Positions 16,176 to 25,576 are shown, counted from the stretch's first letter. The stretch is DNA of 64,000 nucleotides from Nitrospirales bacterium (GCA_022828225.1 JAJEJG010000006.1:124001-188000), one strand, 5' to 3'. Notes: generated from the sequence alone by a model not told the origin. A program made the numbers and translations.

Positions 16176-16880
16176 CTAGAGGGCCGATGAATCGGGGGCT
16201 TCTGCCGCATAGGGAGCGGGATCTCGAAGACCGGCCTCCTGAAACCCCTTCAATCGGATCAGACAACTGTCACATTGCCCACATGCCGAACCATCCTCAC
16301 GAGGATCATAACAACTGTGCGTCAATTCGAACGGCACGCCCAAAGCCAAGCCTTGCTGAATGATCTCAGTTTTACTCAAAAGCAGAAGCGGCGCTTTTAT
16401 CTGAACCGTGTCGCCACGAGTTCCTTTTTTCGTGCCGAGACGGGCAACCTGTTCAAACGCGCGCAAGAATTCAGGGCGACAATCCGGGTATCCGGAATAA
16501 TCCAAGACATTCGCTCCGATGAAAATACACGAAGCTTCGACGACCTCGGCATAGGCCAAGGCCAGCGACAGAAATACCGTATTGCGTGCAGGAACATAGG
16601 TGGATGGGATACCTGTCCGTCGTTCATGGTCCGACCGATTTTTCGGGACGTCTCCAGTGCCGACCAAAGCCGAACCGCCGAATTCGTGCAAATCCAAACG
16701 AAGAATCCTATGTTCAACGGCCTCGAGCCACGCTGCAATTTCTCCTGCCCTTTGAATTTCAATGTGATGACGCTGTCCATACTCGATTGTAAGCAAATAC
16801 AGGACGTACCCCTCATGACGAGCCATGGCGGCTGCCACGGTTGAGTCAAGCCCTCCACTGGCGAGTACAACGGCTTTCAT
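16176..16880 (-). CDS. queC: 7-cyano-7-deazaguanine synthase QueC
   Basis: 234 residues. The PP-loop ATP site SGGLDSTVAA is near the N-terminus, and YGQRHHIEIQ follows. The zinc site is formed by C190, C200, C203 and C206 (CYDPREDGSACGQCDSC). QueC converts 7-carboxy-7-deazaguanine to preQ0 for queuosine in tRNA. No other queuosine genes are nearby. It is the second-last gene of the minus-strand string that begins at hemE. Confidence 0.95.
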   Translation of the reverse strand: MKAVVLASGGLDSTVAAAMARHEGYVLYLLTIEYGQRHHIEIQRAGEIAAWLEAVEHRILRLDLHEFGGSALVGTGDVPKNRSDHERRTGIPSTYVPARNTVFLSLALAYAEVVEASCIFIGANVLDYSGYPDCRPEFLRAFEQVARLGTKKGTRGDTVQIKAPLLLLSKTEIIQQGLALGVPFELTHSCYDPREDGSACGQCDSCLIRLKGFQEAGLRDPAPYAAEAPDSSAL

Positions 16881-17000
16881 CGCGCCTTGATCGACCCGGG
16901 AGGCACTTTCATAACGTGACAGGGCCGAACGATCGATTCAATGATGGGATCAGCAGAAAAGTCAAGAGAGGCGAGAGGCGGGAACACGTGAGTCTTCAGG

Positions 17001-17630
17001 TCAGATCCGTTGCTCCCCGCGTTCAATTTTTTCAAGCAGTTCGATTTTTTCCTGGCATTCGACGCAGAGCCTGGCGAAGGGCATGACCGCCAATCGTTTT
17101 TCACTGATTTCCGTGTTGCACTCGACGCAAATACCATAGGTCCCTTCTTCCAGGCTCACCAGCGCTTCATCGATCATTTGCCGTTCCCGGTTTCGTTTTT
17201 CCTGAAGGGAAATACCCATTTCACGTTCCAGATCCAATAAGGCCTGATCGCCACTGTCCATGGCCGACTCAAACCGCCGTTGCTGCTCTTCCGTCAATGA
17301 CTGCCCTAACTGGTTTTGAATTTCTTTCATGAGCTGGACTCGTTTTTCCAGCATGATTTTCCGCAACGTCGTCGATCGAGAAGAAGGCAGCCGCTTGGGA
17401 GTTTTCGCCGTCGCCGGGGTCCGTTTCTTGACGGCTTTCCGTTCGACGGTTTTGCTCTTGACCGAAGAAACAGTGGCTTTGCGTTTCACCGGGGGGGACC
17501 CGGCTTTAGCCGCCACTTTCAGCGTCTTGCTCTTGGGAGAGGCAGGGGCTTTCGTCTTGGCGGATGTTTTCGTCTTGGATGAACGCTTGGCGACTGCAGT
17601 TGAACTTTTCTTCGTCGATTTCCCTGCCAT
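17001..17630 (-). CDS. DksA/TraR-type zinc-finger protein with histone H1-like tail
   Basis: 209 residues from the ATG at 17630, which follows AAGGAG; an upstream in-frame ATG at 17714 has no such site. The first 90 residues are almost only Lys, Ala, Ser, Pro and Thr (KSTKKSSTAVAKRSSKTKT, VKKRTPATAKTPKR), resembling a histone H1 tail. The rest is DksA-like: a coiled coil with the acidic tip motif DSGDQALLD (DxxDxA) and a C4 finger with C168, C171, C189 and C192. DksA proteins enter the RNA polymerase secondary channel and act with ppGpp. The basic tail could add DNA binding. Confidence 0.85.
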   Translation of the reverse strand: MAGKSTKKSSTAVAKRSSKTKTSAKTKAPASPKSKTLKVAAKAGSPPVKRKATVSSVKSKTVERKAVKKRTPATAKTPKRLPSSRSTTLRKIMLEKRVQLMKEIQNQLGQSLTEEQQRRFESAMDSGDQALLDLEREMGISLQEKRNRERQMIDEALVSLEEGTYGICVECNTEISEKRLAVMPFARLCVECQEKIELLEKIERGEQRI

Positions 17631-17738
17631 ATCCAGTCTCCTTTTTTCGCGCAACCGCAACGCGTTCCTTCTTTCGCCTGCCGACCTGAACCAGGATTCG
17701 CATCGGTTCGCCACGCCGGAGCTGCAAAAGATAGCAGT

Positions 17739-18254
17739 TCAGTCATAAGTCATCAAGGAATGAACCGCGCAATCTTCAATTTTTTGACGTCCCTGCAAAA
17801 ACCGCAATTCAATCATAAAGGCGCACCCGACGATCTCCGCCCCCAATTTCCGCAATAAATCCACCGTAGCCGCCGCCGTCCCACCGGTGGCCAGGAGATC
17901 ATCAACCACCAGCACCCGTTCTTCCATCGCCACGGCGTCACGATGGATCGCCAACGAACTTGCCCCATATTCCAGGTTGTATTTCACCTCAAACACGTCG
18001 GCAGGAAGCTTGCCGGCTTTACGGACCGGCACAAATCCCGCCCCCAAGTTGTACGCCAACGGCGCTCCCATGATGAAACCGCGAGACTCAATGCCCACGA
18101 CTTTGCTGATCTTGTCATCCCGGTAGCGAGCCGTGAGGTCGTCAATGACCGCTCGATATCCTTGAGGATCCTTCAACAACGTCGTGATGTCGTAAAACAA
18201 AATACCGGGTTTGGGAAAATCCGGGATCTCTCGAATGAATGATTTGTAATCCAT
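17739..18254 (-). CDS. apt: Adenine phosphoribosyltransferase
   Basis: 171 residues, preceded by AAGGAT. The enzyme makes AMP from adenine and PRPP. The PRPP-binding loop [14 protein letters not shown] and the preceding [14 protein letters not shown] are complete, and the N-terminus ([19 protein letters not shown]) is typical. It sits in the minus-strand string between acylphosphatase and the DksA-like gene. Confidence 0.95.
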   Translation of the reverse strand: MDYKSFIREIPDFPKPGILFYDITTLLKDPQGYRAVIDDLTARYRDDKISKVVGIESRGFIMGAPLAYNLGAGFVPVRKAGKLPADVFEVKYNLEYGASSLAIHRDAVAMEERVLVVDDLLATGGTAAATVDLLRKLGAEIVGCAFMIELRFLQGRQKIEDCAVHSLMTYD

Positions 18255-18294
18255 AGATCAATCCTTTCCGGCCGGGCTCCAGTAAGAAACCGAT

Positions 18295-18603
18295 TTAACC
18301 GCTGCCGGCAATGATAATAAAATCGGACGAACCCTGGACATTCGGGTCGATCCATTCCACTTGAATATCTTGCACCCGTGCCAAGGCTGGTCCACGTTTG
18401 ACGGCCTGAATGACTTCATCGACGAGAACAAGGGGGCCTTCGACTTCCGCTTCTATTCGACCATCCGGCAAATTCCTGACCCACCCGCGCAGCTCACGCC
18501 TGGTCGCCTGGGACTGAAGAAACGCCCGAAACCCGACGCCCTGCACGCGACCTTGGGCCACGATGTGGGCCCGAACAGGATTTTTTTCGACTTCTCGATC
18601 CAT
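18295..18603 (-). CDS. acyP: Acylphosphatase
   Basis: 102 residues. Acylphosphatases hydrolyse carboxyl-phosphate bonds of small molecules such as acetyl phosphate or carbamoyl phosphate. The phosphate loop GRVQGVGFRAF includes the catalytic Arg, and the Asn is in GWVRNLPDGRIEAEVEG. The ending (SSDFIIIAGSG) is usual. It lies 28 bp after hemG. Confidence 0.93.
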   Translation of the reverse strand: MDREVEKNPVRAHIVAQGRVQGVGFRAFLQSQATRRELRGWVRNLPDGRIEAEVEGPLVLVDEVIQAVKRGPALARVQDIQVEWIDPNVQGSSDFIIIAGSG

Positions 18604-18631
18604 GATCTTACCACAACAGACAAACAGCGCC

Positions 18632-20080
18632 TCACGGCACGCAATCCCACAAATATGCGGTCACCTTTGCAGACGTCTGTTCCGCGTCACGAATACAGTC
18701 CGGGATTCCGATACCGTCATAGGCCGCTCCCGTGACGTATAATCCGGGCTGCCGGGCGATACGTTCACGAATTCGTCGCACACGCTCGCGATGCCCACGG
18801 GTGTATTGGGGCATAGCTCGAGGCCACCGATACACTTCCGTGCGAAGAGGCAGGCTTTGAATGCCGGCTATGTCTGCCAACTCACGACAGGCTCGTCTCG
18901 TCAATTCGGCGTCATCCAAATCCAACAAATGTTCCCGTCCACGCCCACCCAAATAACAGCGAACCAGACATTGGCCCGCCGGCGCACGTTCCGCCCACTT
19001 CATCGATGACCACGTCGCGGCAATCAAAGAACGATTTTCTACGCGCGGGACCACAAACCCATAACCCCGAATCAGATGTTTGACCTCCGGTAAGGCAAAA
19101 ACCATCGAGATGGTCAAGGTCGAGGCATAGGGGATTTGATTTAACAGCGTCGCGGCTGCATCGTCGAATGGGCGGAGCAAGCCGGCGGACACGTACGCCG
19201 GTGTCGCAAGAATGACGGCATCCGCCTCTAATCCGTCTCCCGCTTCCAACTCCAGTCGATACGCTGGGGCAGCCTGAGAACCGAGTGCCTGCACCTCGCG
19301 CACGTTCGCGCCTCGCCGAAGAGACACCCCGGCATCTGACAATCTCTCCGTCAGACTGCCAATCAAATCGCCCAGACCGCCTCGTAAGGTCGTGAACAGG
19401 GTACGGACCTTCGCATCAGGCTTCTGCGAAGGTCGAGCCCGCTGCATGGCCAGCGCGCCTTTGATCAGGCTGCCGTGCTTGCGCTCCAATTCGACGAGAT
19501 GAGGAAAGGTCGCATCTACGCTCAACTCGTTCGCGTCACCGGCGTAAATCCCCGAAACCAACGGTTCAATCAGGCGGTTAAAGGCCTCGGAGCCCAAACG
19601 CCGGCTGAAAAATTCCGCCAAGGTTTCTTCATCGTTCGTGCGAGCCCGGCGAGGGATGATCCAATCGGCTCCCATGCGCACGACACCGGCCCAGGAAAGC
19701 AGACCGCCGTGAAACAAGGGCCCGACCTTCGTCGGGACCATTGATATCAGACCCTGCGGGAATTGACGCAAGCGGCCTTTCGAATAGGTAAACGTTTGCG
19801 CATGTTCTTGATTGGTGTTGATCAATTGCGAAGAGAGCCCCAGTTTTTCACAAAGGGCCAGAGCCGCCGGTTTCGTCGTCAGGAACGAATCGGGGCCCCC
19901 TTCCGTTATCACGCCATCCCGGCGGTTCGTGAGGATTTTGCCGCCAAGATAGTCCTGGCCTTCCACCACCGTACACTGAAGTGGAACTTGCTTGTTTCTT
20001 GCTGGTTCCAGCAGGGCAAACGCGGCAGAAAGCCCGGAAATCCCACCGCCGACAATCACCACACGTTTGGGAGTCGCCAT
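18632..20080 (-). CDS. hemG: FAD-dependent protoporphyrinogen/coproporphyrinogen oxidase
   Basis: 482 residues. The FAD dinucleotide site VVIVGGGISGLSAAF is at the N-terminus and YVTGAAYDGIGIPDCI at the C-terminus, both usual for the HemY-type oxidase that takes six electrons from the porphyrinogen using oxygen. The same fold is annotated hemG or hemY in different genomes, and substrate preference (proto- or copro-) cannot be decided here. hemE lies 48 bp upstream on the same strand; hemH is not in the window. Confidence 0.93.
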   Translation of the reverse strand: MATPKRVVIVGGGISGLSAAFALLEPARNKQVPLQCTVVEGQDYLGGKILTNRRDGVITEGGPDSFLTTKPAALALCEKLGLSSQLINTNQEHAQTFTYSKGRLRQFPQGLISMVPTKVGPLFHGGLLSWAGVVRMGADWIIPRRARTNDEETLAEFFSRRLGSEAFNRLIEPLVSGIYAGDANELSVDATFPHLVELERKHGSLIKGALAMQRARPSQKPDAKVRTLFTTLRGGLGDLIGSLTERLSDAGVSLRRGANVREVQALGSQAAPAYRLELEAGDGLEADAVILATPAYVSAGLLRPFDDAAATLLNQIPYASTLTISMVFALPEVKHLIRGYGFVVPRVENRSLIAATWSSMKWAERAPAGQCLVRCYLGGRGREHLLDLDDAELTRRACRELADIAGIQSLPLRTEVYRWPRAMPQYTRGHRERVRRIRERIARQPGLYVTGAAYDGIGIPDCIRDAEQTSAKVTAYLWDCVP

Positions 20081-20128
20081 GATGGGTCACTCAATGCGGG
20101 GAAAAACGTCGAGCAGGCCGGACCGCAT

Positions 20129-21157
20129 TCATCGAGTACTGTATTTGCGAACGAATGCAATGGCGGACTCGACGTGATCCACGGACGTTTTGGGGAGAAT
20201 ACCATGACCAAGATTGAAGATATGCCCGGCCCTGTTCCCTGCCCTATCCAGAATGTCCTTGATACGGCGCTCGATCTCCGACAAGGTCGCAAACAAAACC
20301 ACGGGGTCGAGGTTGCCCTGAACGGCAACGTCAAACCCGACACGCGCCCACGCTTCGTCGAGGTCCACGTGCCAGTCCAACCCCAAAACGTCGCTGCCGG
20401 CAGTGCGCATGAGCGGCAACAGCGTCGACGTGCCCGTTCCAAAATAAATGATCGGAATTCCTTGAGGTTTCAAGCGATCGATGACCGATTTCACGTGCGG
20501 CAACACGTATTCGCCGTAATCGGCCGGAGCCAGACAGCCCACCCAACTGTCAAATATTTGCACAACGTCAACACCCGCCCGGATTTGATTTTCCAGATAC
20601 GTCACAATCACGTCCGAGAGTTTTCGAAGTAATGCATGCCACTGATCGGGCCGGCAGAACATCATCTGTTTGGTATTGAGATAGTTCCGCGAGCTGCCGC
20701 CCTCGATCGCATAACTCGCCAGGGTGAACGGAGCTCCGGCAAACCCGATGAGAGGGACACGGCCGTCCAACGCTTTCTTCGTTAAACGGACGGCATCGAA
20801 GGAAAAACGAAATGCGTCCGGCTCTATATGACGCAGCTGCGTCACATCATCTTCATGTCTGACCGGATTGAAAATGACCGGCCCCTGTTCTTCCTTGAAG
20901 GTCAACTGCAACCCCATCGGCTCCAGGGGTAACAGGATATCCGCAAAGATGATAGCCGCATCCAAGTCAAAACGCTCGATAGGTTGGAGCGTGACCTCCG
21001 CGGCCAGGTCCGGGGTCTTGCAGACGTCGAGAATACTGTGCTTCGCCCTGATCCGCTGGTATTCCGCCATGTAGCGACCCGCTTGTCGCATGAACCAGAC
21101 CGGTGTTCGATCCACGGGTTCCCGGCGGCAGGCTTTCAGAAAACGATCATTGGTCAT
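20129..21157 (-). CDS. hemE: Uroporphyrinogen decarboxylase
   Basis: 342 residues. The enzyme removes four acetate carboxyls from uroporphyrinogen III. The substrate-binding N-terminal motif PVWFMRQAGRYM is complete, as are FAGAPFTLASY, the Asp/Tyr region FDSWVGCL and the C-terminal FNLGHGILP. It is the first heme gene of the string hemE-hemG and is followed at 48 bp by the oxidase. Confidence 0.96.
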   Translation of the reverse strand: MTNDRFLKACRREPVDRTPVWFMRQAGRYMAEYQRIRAKHSILDVCKTPDLAAEVTLQPIERFDLDAAIIFADILLPLEPMGLQLTFKEEQGPVIFNPVRHEDDVTQLRHIEPDAFRFSFDAVRLTKKALDGRVPLIGFAGAPFTLASYAIEGGSSRNYLNTKQMMFCRPDQWHALLRKLSDVIVTYLENQIRAGVDVVQIFDSWVGCLAPADYGEYVLPHVKSVIDRLKPQGIPIIYFGTGTSTLLPLMRTAGSDVLGLDWHVDLDEAWARVGFDVAVQGNLDPVVLFATLSEIERRIKDILDRAGNRAGHIFNLGHGILPKTSVDHVESAIAFVRKYSTR

Positions 21158-21242
21158 AGGGAGAGAAATTGTACGGATGGGATGAAAAGACTGTCAAAGC
21201 GAGAGAAAGCCTTGCCGCGGCAAAGGTGCCGGTCATGCAACG

Positions 21243-21719
21243 CTAAAACCACTCCTGATCGGTCGATCGGGTTTCCTCCGAAGGCCGCATGGATTGACCG
21301 GCATACGCTTCCCTGATCCTCCGGCTTTGCTCTTCATAAGATGAAGCCTCGGCAGGCTCAAGAAGCCAAGCATCGCCATCCGGCAATTCAATACGATAAT
21401 GATCACCGGCCAGCGAAAACCACTCGATATAGGGGTGCGGCGCAAGTAGAGGATGCGGGTCAAAAGAAATCGAACTCACGGTGCCGATCTGGGGATTCGC
21501 CAAATCGAGCAGGCGCGATGCGGCATTGGGATCATCGGAAAATTGAGAGTTCTTAAAGGTAAAGATCCGGCCGGCGATGTCGGGTTTAAAGTCCCCATTC
21601 AAATAAAATTCTATCGGACCTAGAGAAGCAAACGTCATCGCTCCGACTACGACGCCGGGCATACGATTGTCCAGATAGCCTTCCTTGACCCATCGATAGC
21701 TCCCGAATTTCTCTGCCAT
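21243..21719 (-). CDS. Conserved-looking hypothetical protein
   Basis: 158 residues, no signal peptide or membrane segment. The composition is balanced and acidic overall, rich in aromatic residues (YRWVKEGYLDN, HPYIEWFSLAGDHYRIELP), ending in a charged helix (EEQSRRIREAYAG). I do not recognise the family. It precedes hemE on the same strand, 85 bp away, but need not be functionally related. Confidence 0.65.
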   Translation of the reverse strand: MAEKFGSYRWVKEGYLDNRMPGVVVGAMTFASLGPIEFYLNGDFKPDIAGRIFTFKNSQFSDDPNAASRLLDLANPQIGTVSSISFDPHPLLAPHPYIEWFSLAGDHYRIELPDGDAWLLEPAEASSYEEQSRRIREAYAGQSMRPSEETRSTDQEWF

Positions 21720-21796
21720 GTGCGATGATCGCTTCCCGTGTGTCCGCTACCACACCTCGACCGGCCGACGTGAATCCGCCGTCAGGCAACAACAAT

Positions 21797-21930
21797 CCTC
21801 TGATTTATTGTGATAGCGGGATGCAGGACAAGGCGTCCCGCAATGAAACCCGAGGCTTATCATGAAGATAGATGAGGGTTGAGCGAGGACACAACGCGGC
21901 CACGCGCCCGATAGTGCCACAAATCTCAGG
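21797..21930 (+). repeat. Repeat family A, copy 2
   Basis: Same order of blocks as copy 1: CCTCTGATTTATTGTGATAGC, the inner stem with GCGGGATGC and GTCCCGC, then GAGCGAGGACACAACGC and GCGCCCGATAGTG. The right terminus has decayed (AAATCTCAGGG). The stop codon of the minus-strand gene at 21926-22129 lies in this decayed terminus. Confidence 0.88.
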
Positions 21931-22129
21931 GCTTACACAGACGACATTTCACTTGGCGCACGACTCCCGACTGTTCCAGGGCATCCAGGGCCGTATCTTT
22001 GTCGGGATATTCAAACCATCCCCCCTCCCAAAAATCGGACCGGGTGGGAACGGAAGGGACTTCGATGCACCGCTCCTTATGCAGAACGGCCTCATCCACG
22101 GATCTTCGAATGTTGATCCAAAGCGCCAT
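21926..22129 (-). CDS. Small hypothetical protein, 67 residues
   Basis: The ATG at 22129 has a strong GAGGAG six bases upstream. The protein is soluble and charged (MALWINIRRSVDEAVLHKERC, WFEYPDKDTALDALEQSG), ending VKCRLCKP with a CxxC that could bind metal with an earlier Cys. The last bases, including the stop, fall in repeat A copy 2, so the C-terminus may have been altered by that element. Function unknown. Confidence 0.65.
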   Translation of the reverse strand: MALWINIRRSVDEAVLHKERCIEVPSVPTRSDFWEGGWFEYPDKDTALDALEQSGVVRQVKCRLCKP

Positions 22130-22155
22130 AGAGTTCTCCTCAGGGATGACGACGT

Positions 22156-22335
22156 TCAGTCATCAAGAAGCTGCCATTCATCTTTTTCAATCTTGACCTT
22201 GGCCCCGGTCTGGATTTTTTTCGCGTCTTCACGATCAAACAGCTTCATATACCGTTCAATACGATCCGGGTCATCAATCCGTTCGACTTGTTGCAACCCA
22301 CTTGCCAACCGATACGTTCTCACCAAGACAGACAT
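22156..22335 (-). CDS. Small hypothetical protein, 59 residues
   Basis: The ATG at 22335 follows GGAGG at seven bases; a TTG two codons upstream is less likely. The peptide is highly charged and probably helical (VRTYRLASGLQQVERIDDPDRIERYMKLFDREDAKKIQTG). It lies 26 bp upstream of the 67-residue gene on the same strand, so the two are probably co-transcribed. I do not recognise it. Confidence 0.6.
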   Translation of the reverse strand: MSVLVRTYRLASGLQQVERIDDPDRIERYMKLFDREDAKKIQTGAKVKIEKDEWQLLDD

Positions 22336-22430
22336 CTGCAATCCTCCAACCCGTTAGAATGAACAAAGCAATCAGAACTATAAGAATCTAAAGAAGAAAA
22401 CCTTCGGGCGTCAAGAGCGGAGACACGAAG

Positions 22431-22470
22431 CTCCCTCGCCCATGGCGGGAGAGGGCTGGGGTGAGGGGGA
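22431..22470 (+). repeat. Repeat family D (GC-rich palindromic element)
   Basis: A 40-bp element CTCCCTCGCCC-ATGGCGGGAGAGGG-CTGGGGTGAGGGGG. The halves CTCCC/GGGAG can pair. A related element, interrupted by another repeat, is at 62229-62310. Such CCCTCACCCC-type elements are scattered in many bacterial genomes. Confidence 0.65.
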
Positions 22471-22577
22471 AGCAGAATAATTTCATTGGGTCATGGTCAA
22501 GGGCATTTTCAATCCTGTATAATAGGCCCAACGTCACAATACGTACATGAATCCGTAACAAGGGAGTGATTTGATCC

Positions 22578-22901
22578 ATGCCTGTCTACGAATATCAATG
22601 CAACACCTGCAACCATAAATTCGAACTGCTCCAATCCGTCAACGTCAGGCCGGAAGATACATCCTGTCCACAATGTAATGAAGTTAATGTTCAACGACTC
22701 ATGTCCGCGTTCGCTTCCCAAATCAAGGGCGACCATAAACCCGGCTTCGGTGAAATGAAGGCTTACGACATGTACAATGAGCGGATGGATAAATTCAAAA
22801 AGCTTCCGCCCCTCATGGGGGTTGCCCGTGATGCCCCCGGCACGCCCATGATGACGCAGCCGACGGATTCAGGCCCAAGCTCAGATCCAGGAGAAAGCTA
22901 G
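22578..22901 (+). CDS. FmdB-type zinc-ribbon regulatory protein
   Basis: 107 residues. The N-terminal 45 residues are the FmdB/CxxC_CxxC_SSSS domain: MPVYEYQCNTCNHKFELLQ with the first CxxC and SCPQCNE with the second, together one zinc ribbon. The remaining 60 residues (DMYNERMDKFKKLPPLMG, then a Pro/Ser/Asp-rich tail) are probably flexible. Members are often called putative regulators, but the molecular role is not settled. GGGAG lies upstream of the start. Confidence 0.88.
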   Translation: MPVYEYQCNTCNHKFELLQSVNVRPEDTSCPQCNEVNVQRLMSAFASQIKGDHKPGFGEMKAYDMYNERMDKFKKLPPLMGVARDAPGTPMMTQPTDSGPSSDPGES

Positions 22902-23033
22902 CACTCAGCACTTCCGTCGATTCCCTGCATCATCAACACATCGGGAAACGTGTCGGATTGCTCCATTCTATCATTGTGATGAGATCGCTTAATCATCCGG
23001 AACCTCCCGTATCCACGGAATGAAGGATTTTCC

Positions 23034-23927
23034 ATGCCACGCGTGAAGAACAATGCCAAGTTGCCGAAGATTAATTCTCTGGCGGCGTTCTGGTTGATGA
23101 CCTTGCTGCCGTTCGGATGGCCGGTGCTTGGCGTCGCGGAAGAACTGACCGGTTCCGCCTTAATCGTAGGGAATGGGCCGGAACGGTACGCGGTCGAGGC
23201 CTTGGCCAAAAACTTTGAAGCCATGCACCCCAAAACCTCCATTGATTTCTTCTGGCACCAGAACGCCCGACCCGTCGAAGAGGTTCGGGAAAACGGCGCG
23301 GACATCGCCGTGACGGGTCAAGCTGAAGAAGACCTTCCCTCAACCACCGTGGCCTGGGACGGCATCGCCGTCGTGACGAATTTTTCCAATGCCATTGAAG
23401 ACATCACACGGGAACAATTGGGACAAATTTTCTCGGGCGAAATAAAATTCTGGTCGCAAGTGTACGAGGAGGGCCCGGAAGCCAGGATTGCGCTGATTCA
23501 CCGGACCTGGAATCAAAATATCCGCCAACCATTTGAAAAATTTCTCGGCCTTGAAAATCATAAGAGCATCCGGGCAAAAGTCGTCGAAAAAGAAAATGAG
23601 ACCTTCAAAGCCATCAATGGTGACATCTATTCCATTTCCTATGTCTCGATGGGGCCCGCTTTACAGGCGCGCAAGGATGGGTATGGCGTCACTCTTCTGT
23701 TCGTTGACGATATTGAACCCGAGTACCAAACGGTCTTGGACGGCACCTATCCCCTTCGCCGGCCGGTAGTCTTCGTCATGAACCCCAATGCCTCTCCGGT
23801 AGCCCAAGCCTTTCTCGAATACGTACTGTCGCCGCAAGGACAACGAGCCATCAAGGTAGGCGCCAGTGGTCTTTTCCAGGACAAGACCAGCTCGGTCATC
23901 AAATATTACCCGCTCAAAGGGGAATAG
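23034..23927 (+). CDS. PstS-like periplasmic phosphate-binding-type protein
   Basis: 297 residues with a signal peptide (about 1-36, ending GVAEE). The mature domain is of the PstS-like family: LTGSALIVGNGPERYAVEALAKNFEAMHP, ADIAVTGQAEEDLPSTTVAWDGIAVVTN, then ITREQLGQIFSGEIKFW and the C-terminal EYVLSPQGQRAIKV. No PstC, PstA or PstB gene is adjacent. It may bind phosphate or another anion as an orphan binding protein, possibly in signalling or extracellular matrix as seen for other orphan PstS proteins. That role is inferred. Confidence 0.83.
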   Translation: MPRVKNNAKLPKINSLAAFWLMTLLPFGWPVLGVAEELTGSALIVGNGPERYAVEALAKNFEAMHPKTSIDFFWHQNARPVEEVRENGADIAVTGQAEEDLPSTTVAWDGIAVVTNFSNAIEDITREQLGQIFSGEIKFWSQVYEEGPEARIALIHRTWNQNIRQPFEKFLGLENHKSIRAKVVEKENETFKAINGDIYSISYVSMGPALQARKDGYGVTLLFVDDIEPEYQTVLDGTYPLRRPVVFVMNPNASPVAQAFLEYVLSPQGQRAIKVGASGLFQDKTSSVIKYYPLKGE

Positions 23928-24116
23928 TCCCGCGTAGCGGCCGTCACGACCTCGGGCACTCTCTTGAAGGACCCCGACCATCCATGATACATACGCCCTC
24001 GCCTAACGGACTTCGGTACTTTCCTCGGAGATTCATGGCCAGGGAACGGGTTGACATGATGCGCTGAGTCAACCAAAGGAACCACTCTTTTTCTTGGAGA
24101 ACCCTCAGGTCAGGCC

Positions 24117-25535
24117 ATGTTTAAAAAAATCCTCGTTGCCAATCGTGGTGAGATCGCCATGCGGGTCATCCGGGCCTGCCGCGAACTCGATATCGCCACC
24201 GCTGCCATTTATGCCGAATGCGAAGCCACGGCGATTTACGTCAAGAAAGCCCATGAAGCCTATCTGGTAGGCCCCGGTCCGGTCCAGGGATTCCTGGACG
24301 CCCGGGGAATCGTCAGCCTGGCCAAACGCATCAAAGCCGACGCCATTCATCCCGGTTACGGGTTCCTGGCGGAAAATGCCCAGTTCGCTCATTTCTGTCG
24401 AGAGGCAGGCATCACGTTTATCGGACCGTCACCCGAAGCCTTGGAACTGCTGGGCGACAAAGTGCAAGCCAGAGAACTGGCCAAACGAATCGGCGTCCCC
24501 GTCGTTCCGGGCACGGAAGGCTGTATCCAAAGCGTCGAAGACGGGCTGAACTTTGCCCGGTCCATCGGCTATCCCGTGATGGTCAAGGCCAGTGCCGGTG
24601 GAGGGGGGCGCGGCCTTCGCGTCGTCCGTTCCGATGAAGAACTGAAAGAGGCCATGGAATCCGGGGCCCGGGAGGCACTGGCGGCGTTCGGCAATGCCGA
24701 CCTTTTTTTTGAAAAGTACGTTGAACGACCCCATCATATTGAATTTCAACTTCTGGCGGACAAGGACGGACAGGTCATCCATCTGGGCGAACGCGATTGT
24801 TCCATCCAGCGTCGCCATCAAAAAATAATTGAGATCGCCCCGTCCTTGATCCTGACTCCGGAACTGAGAAATCAAATGGGCGATGCGGCGGTCGCCTTGG
24901 CGCGTGCCGCGGAATTTGAAAACGCCGGCACCGTTGAATTCCTGTTGGATCAGGATGGCCGATACTATTTCATGGAGATGAATCCCAGGATCCAGGTGGA
25001 ACATACGGTCACGGAAGCGATTACGACCATCGATATCGTGCAGGCCCAAATCTGGATCGCCGCAGGACGGCCGCTCATGTACGGGCAGCACGAGGTGAAC
25101 CTTCAAGGCTACGCGATTCAATGCCGGATCAACGCCGAAGACCCGCAGAACGGATTCCGTCCTTCATCAGGTAAAATCACGGCGTACCTGTCTCCGGGCG
25201 GAATCGGGGTGCGAATCGACGGCGTCGTCTACAAGGACTATACTGTTCCCCCGTACTATGACGCGCTGTTGGCCAAAATGACGGTCCAGGGCCGGACGTG
25301 GGACGAAGCCGTTCGGCGGACGCACCGCTCTTTGGAAGAATTTTTGTTGCGGGGAGTCAAAACGACTATTCCCTTTTTGAAGAACATTATGGAAGAATTC
25401 GATTTCCGAAACGGAACATTCGACACGTCGTACCTCGACTCACACGCGGACCTGTATAACTACGAGCATGACTTGGTTTCGGAAGATCTTGTGGTGACGC
25501 TCGCCGCCGCCATTGCGGCGTATGAAGGGCTGTAA
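24117..25535 (+). CDS. pycA: Biotin carboxylase subunit of two-subunit pyruvate carboxylase
   Basis: 472 residues. The ATP-grasp biotin carboxylase domains are complete: MFKKILVANRGEIAMRVIRAC at the N-terminus, ASAGGGGRGLRVV as the glycine-rich ATP lid, HLGERDCSIQRRHQK and MNPRIQVEHTVTE with catalytic residues. It carboxylates biotin with bicarbonate and ATP. The next gene, 41 bp downstream, carries the carboxyltransferase and biotin domains, so the pair forms pyruvate carboxylase (anaplerotic oxaloacetate). A separate accC at 41632-42981 serves fatty acid synthesis. Confidence 0.9.
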   Translation: MFKKILVANRGEIAMRVIRACRELDIATAAIYAECEATAIYVKKAHEAYLVGPGPVQGFLDARGIVSLAKRIKADAIHPGYGFLAENAQFAHFCREAGITFIGPSPEALELLGDKVQARELAKRIGVPVVPGTEGCIQSVEDGLNFARSIGYPVMVKASAGGGGRGLRVVRSDEELKEAMESGAREALAAFGNADLFFEKYVERPHHIEFQLLADKDGQVIHLGERDCSIQRRHQKIIEIAPSLILTPELRNQMGDAAVALARAAEFENAGTVEFLLDQDGRYYFMEMNPRIQVEHTVTEAITTIDIVQAQIWIAAGRPLMYGQHEVNLQGYAIQCRINAEDPQNGFRPSSGKITAYLSPGGIGVRIDGVVYKDYTVPPYYDALLAKMTVQGRTWDEAVRRTHRSLEEFLLRGVKTTIPFLKNIMEEFDFRNGTFDTSYLDSHADLYNYEHDLVSEDLVVTLAAAIAAYEGL

Positions 25536-25576
25536 CGCCTATCCGGCAACAAGCATCGTTAACGCAAAGGCACCCT

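Noticed and set aside
19763-20632. 289-codon plus-strand frame
   Set aside because: Antisense shadow across hemG and hemE, both of which are complete family members.
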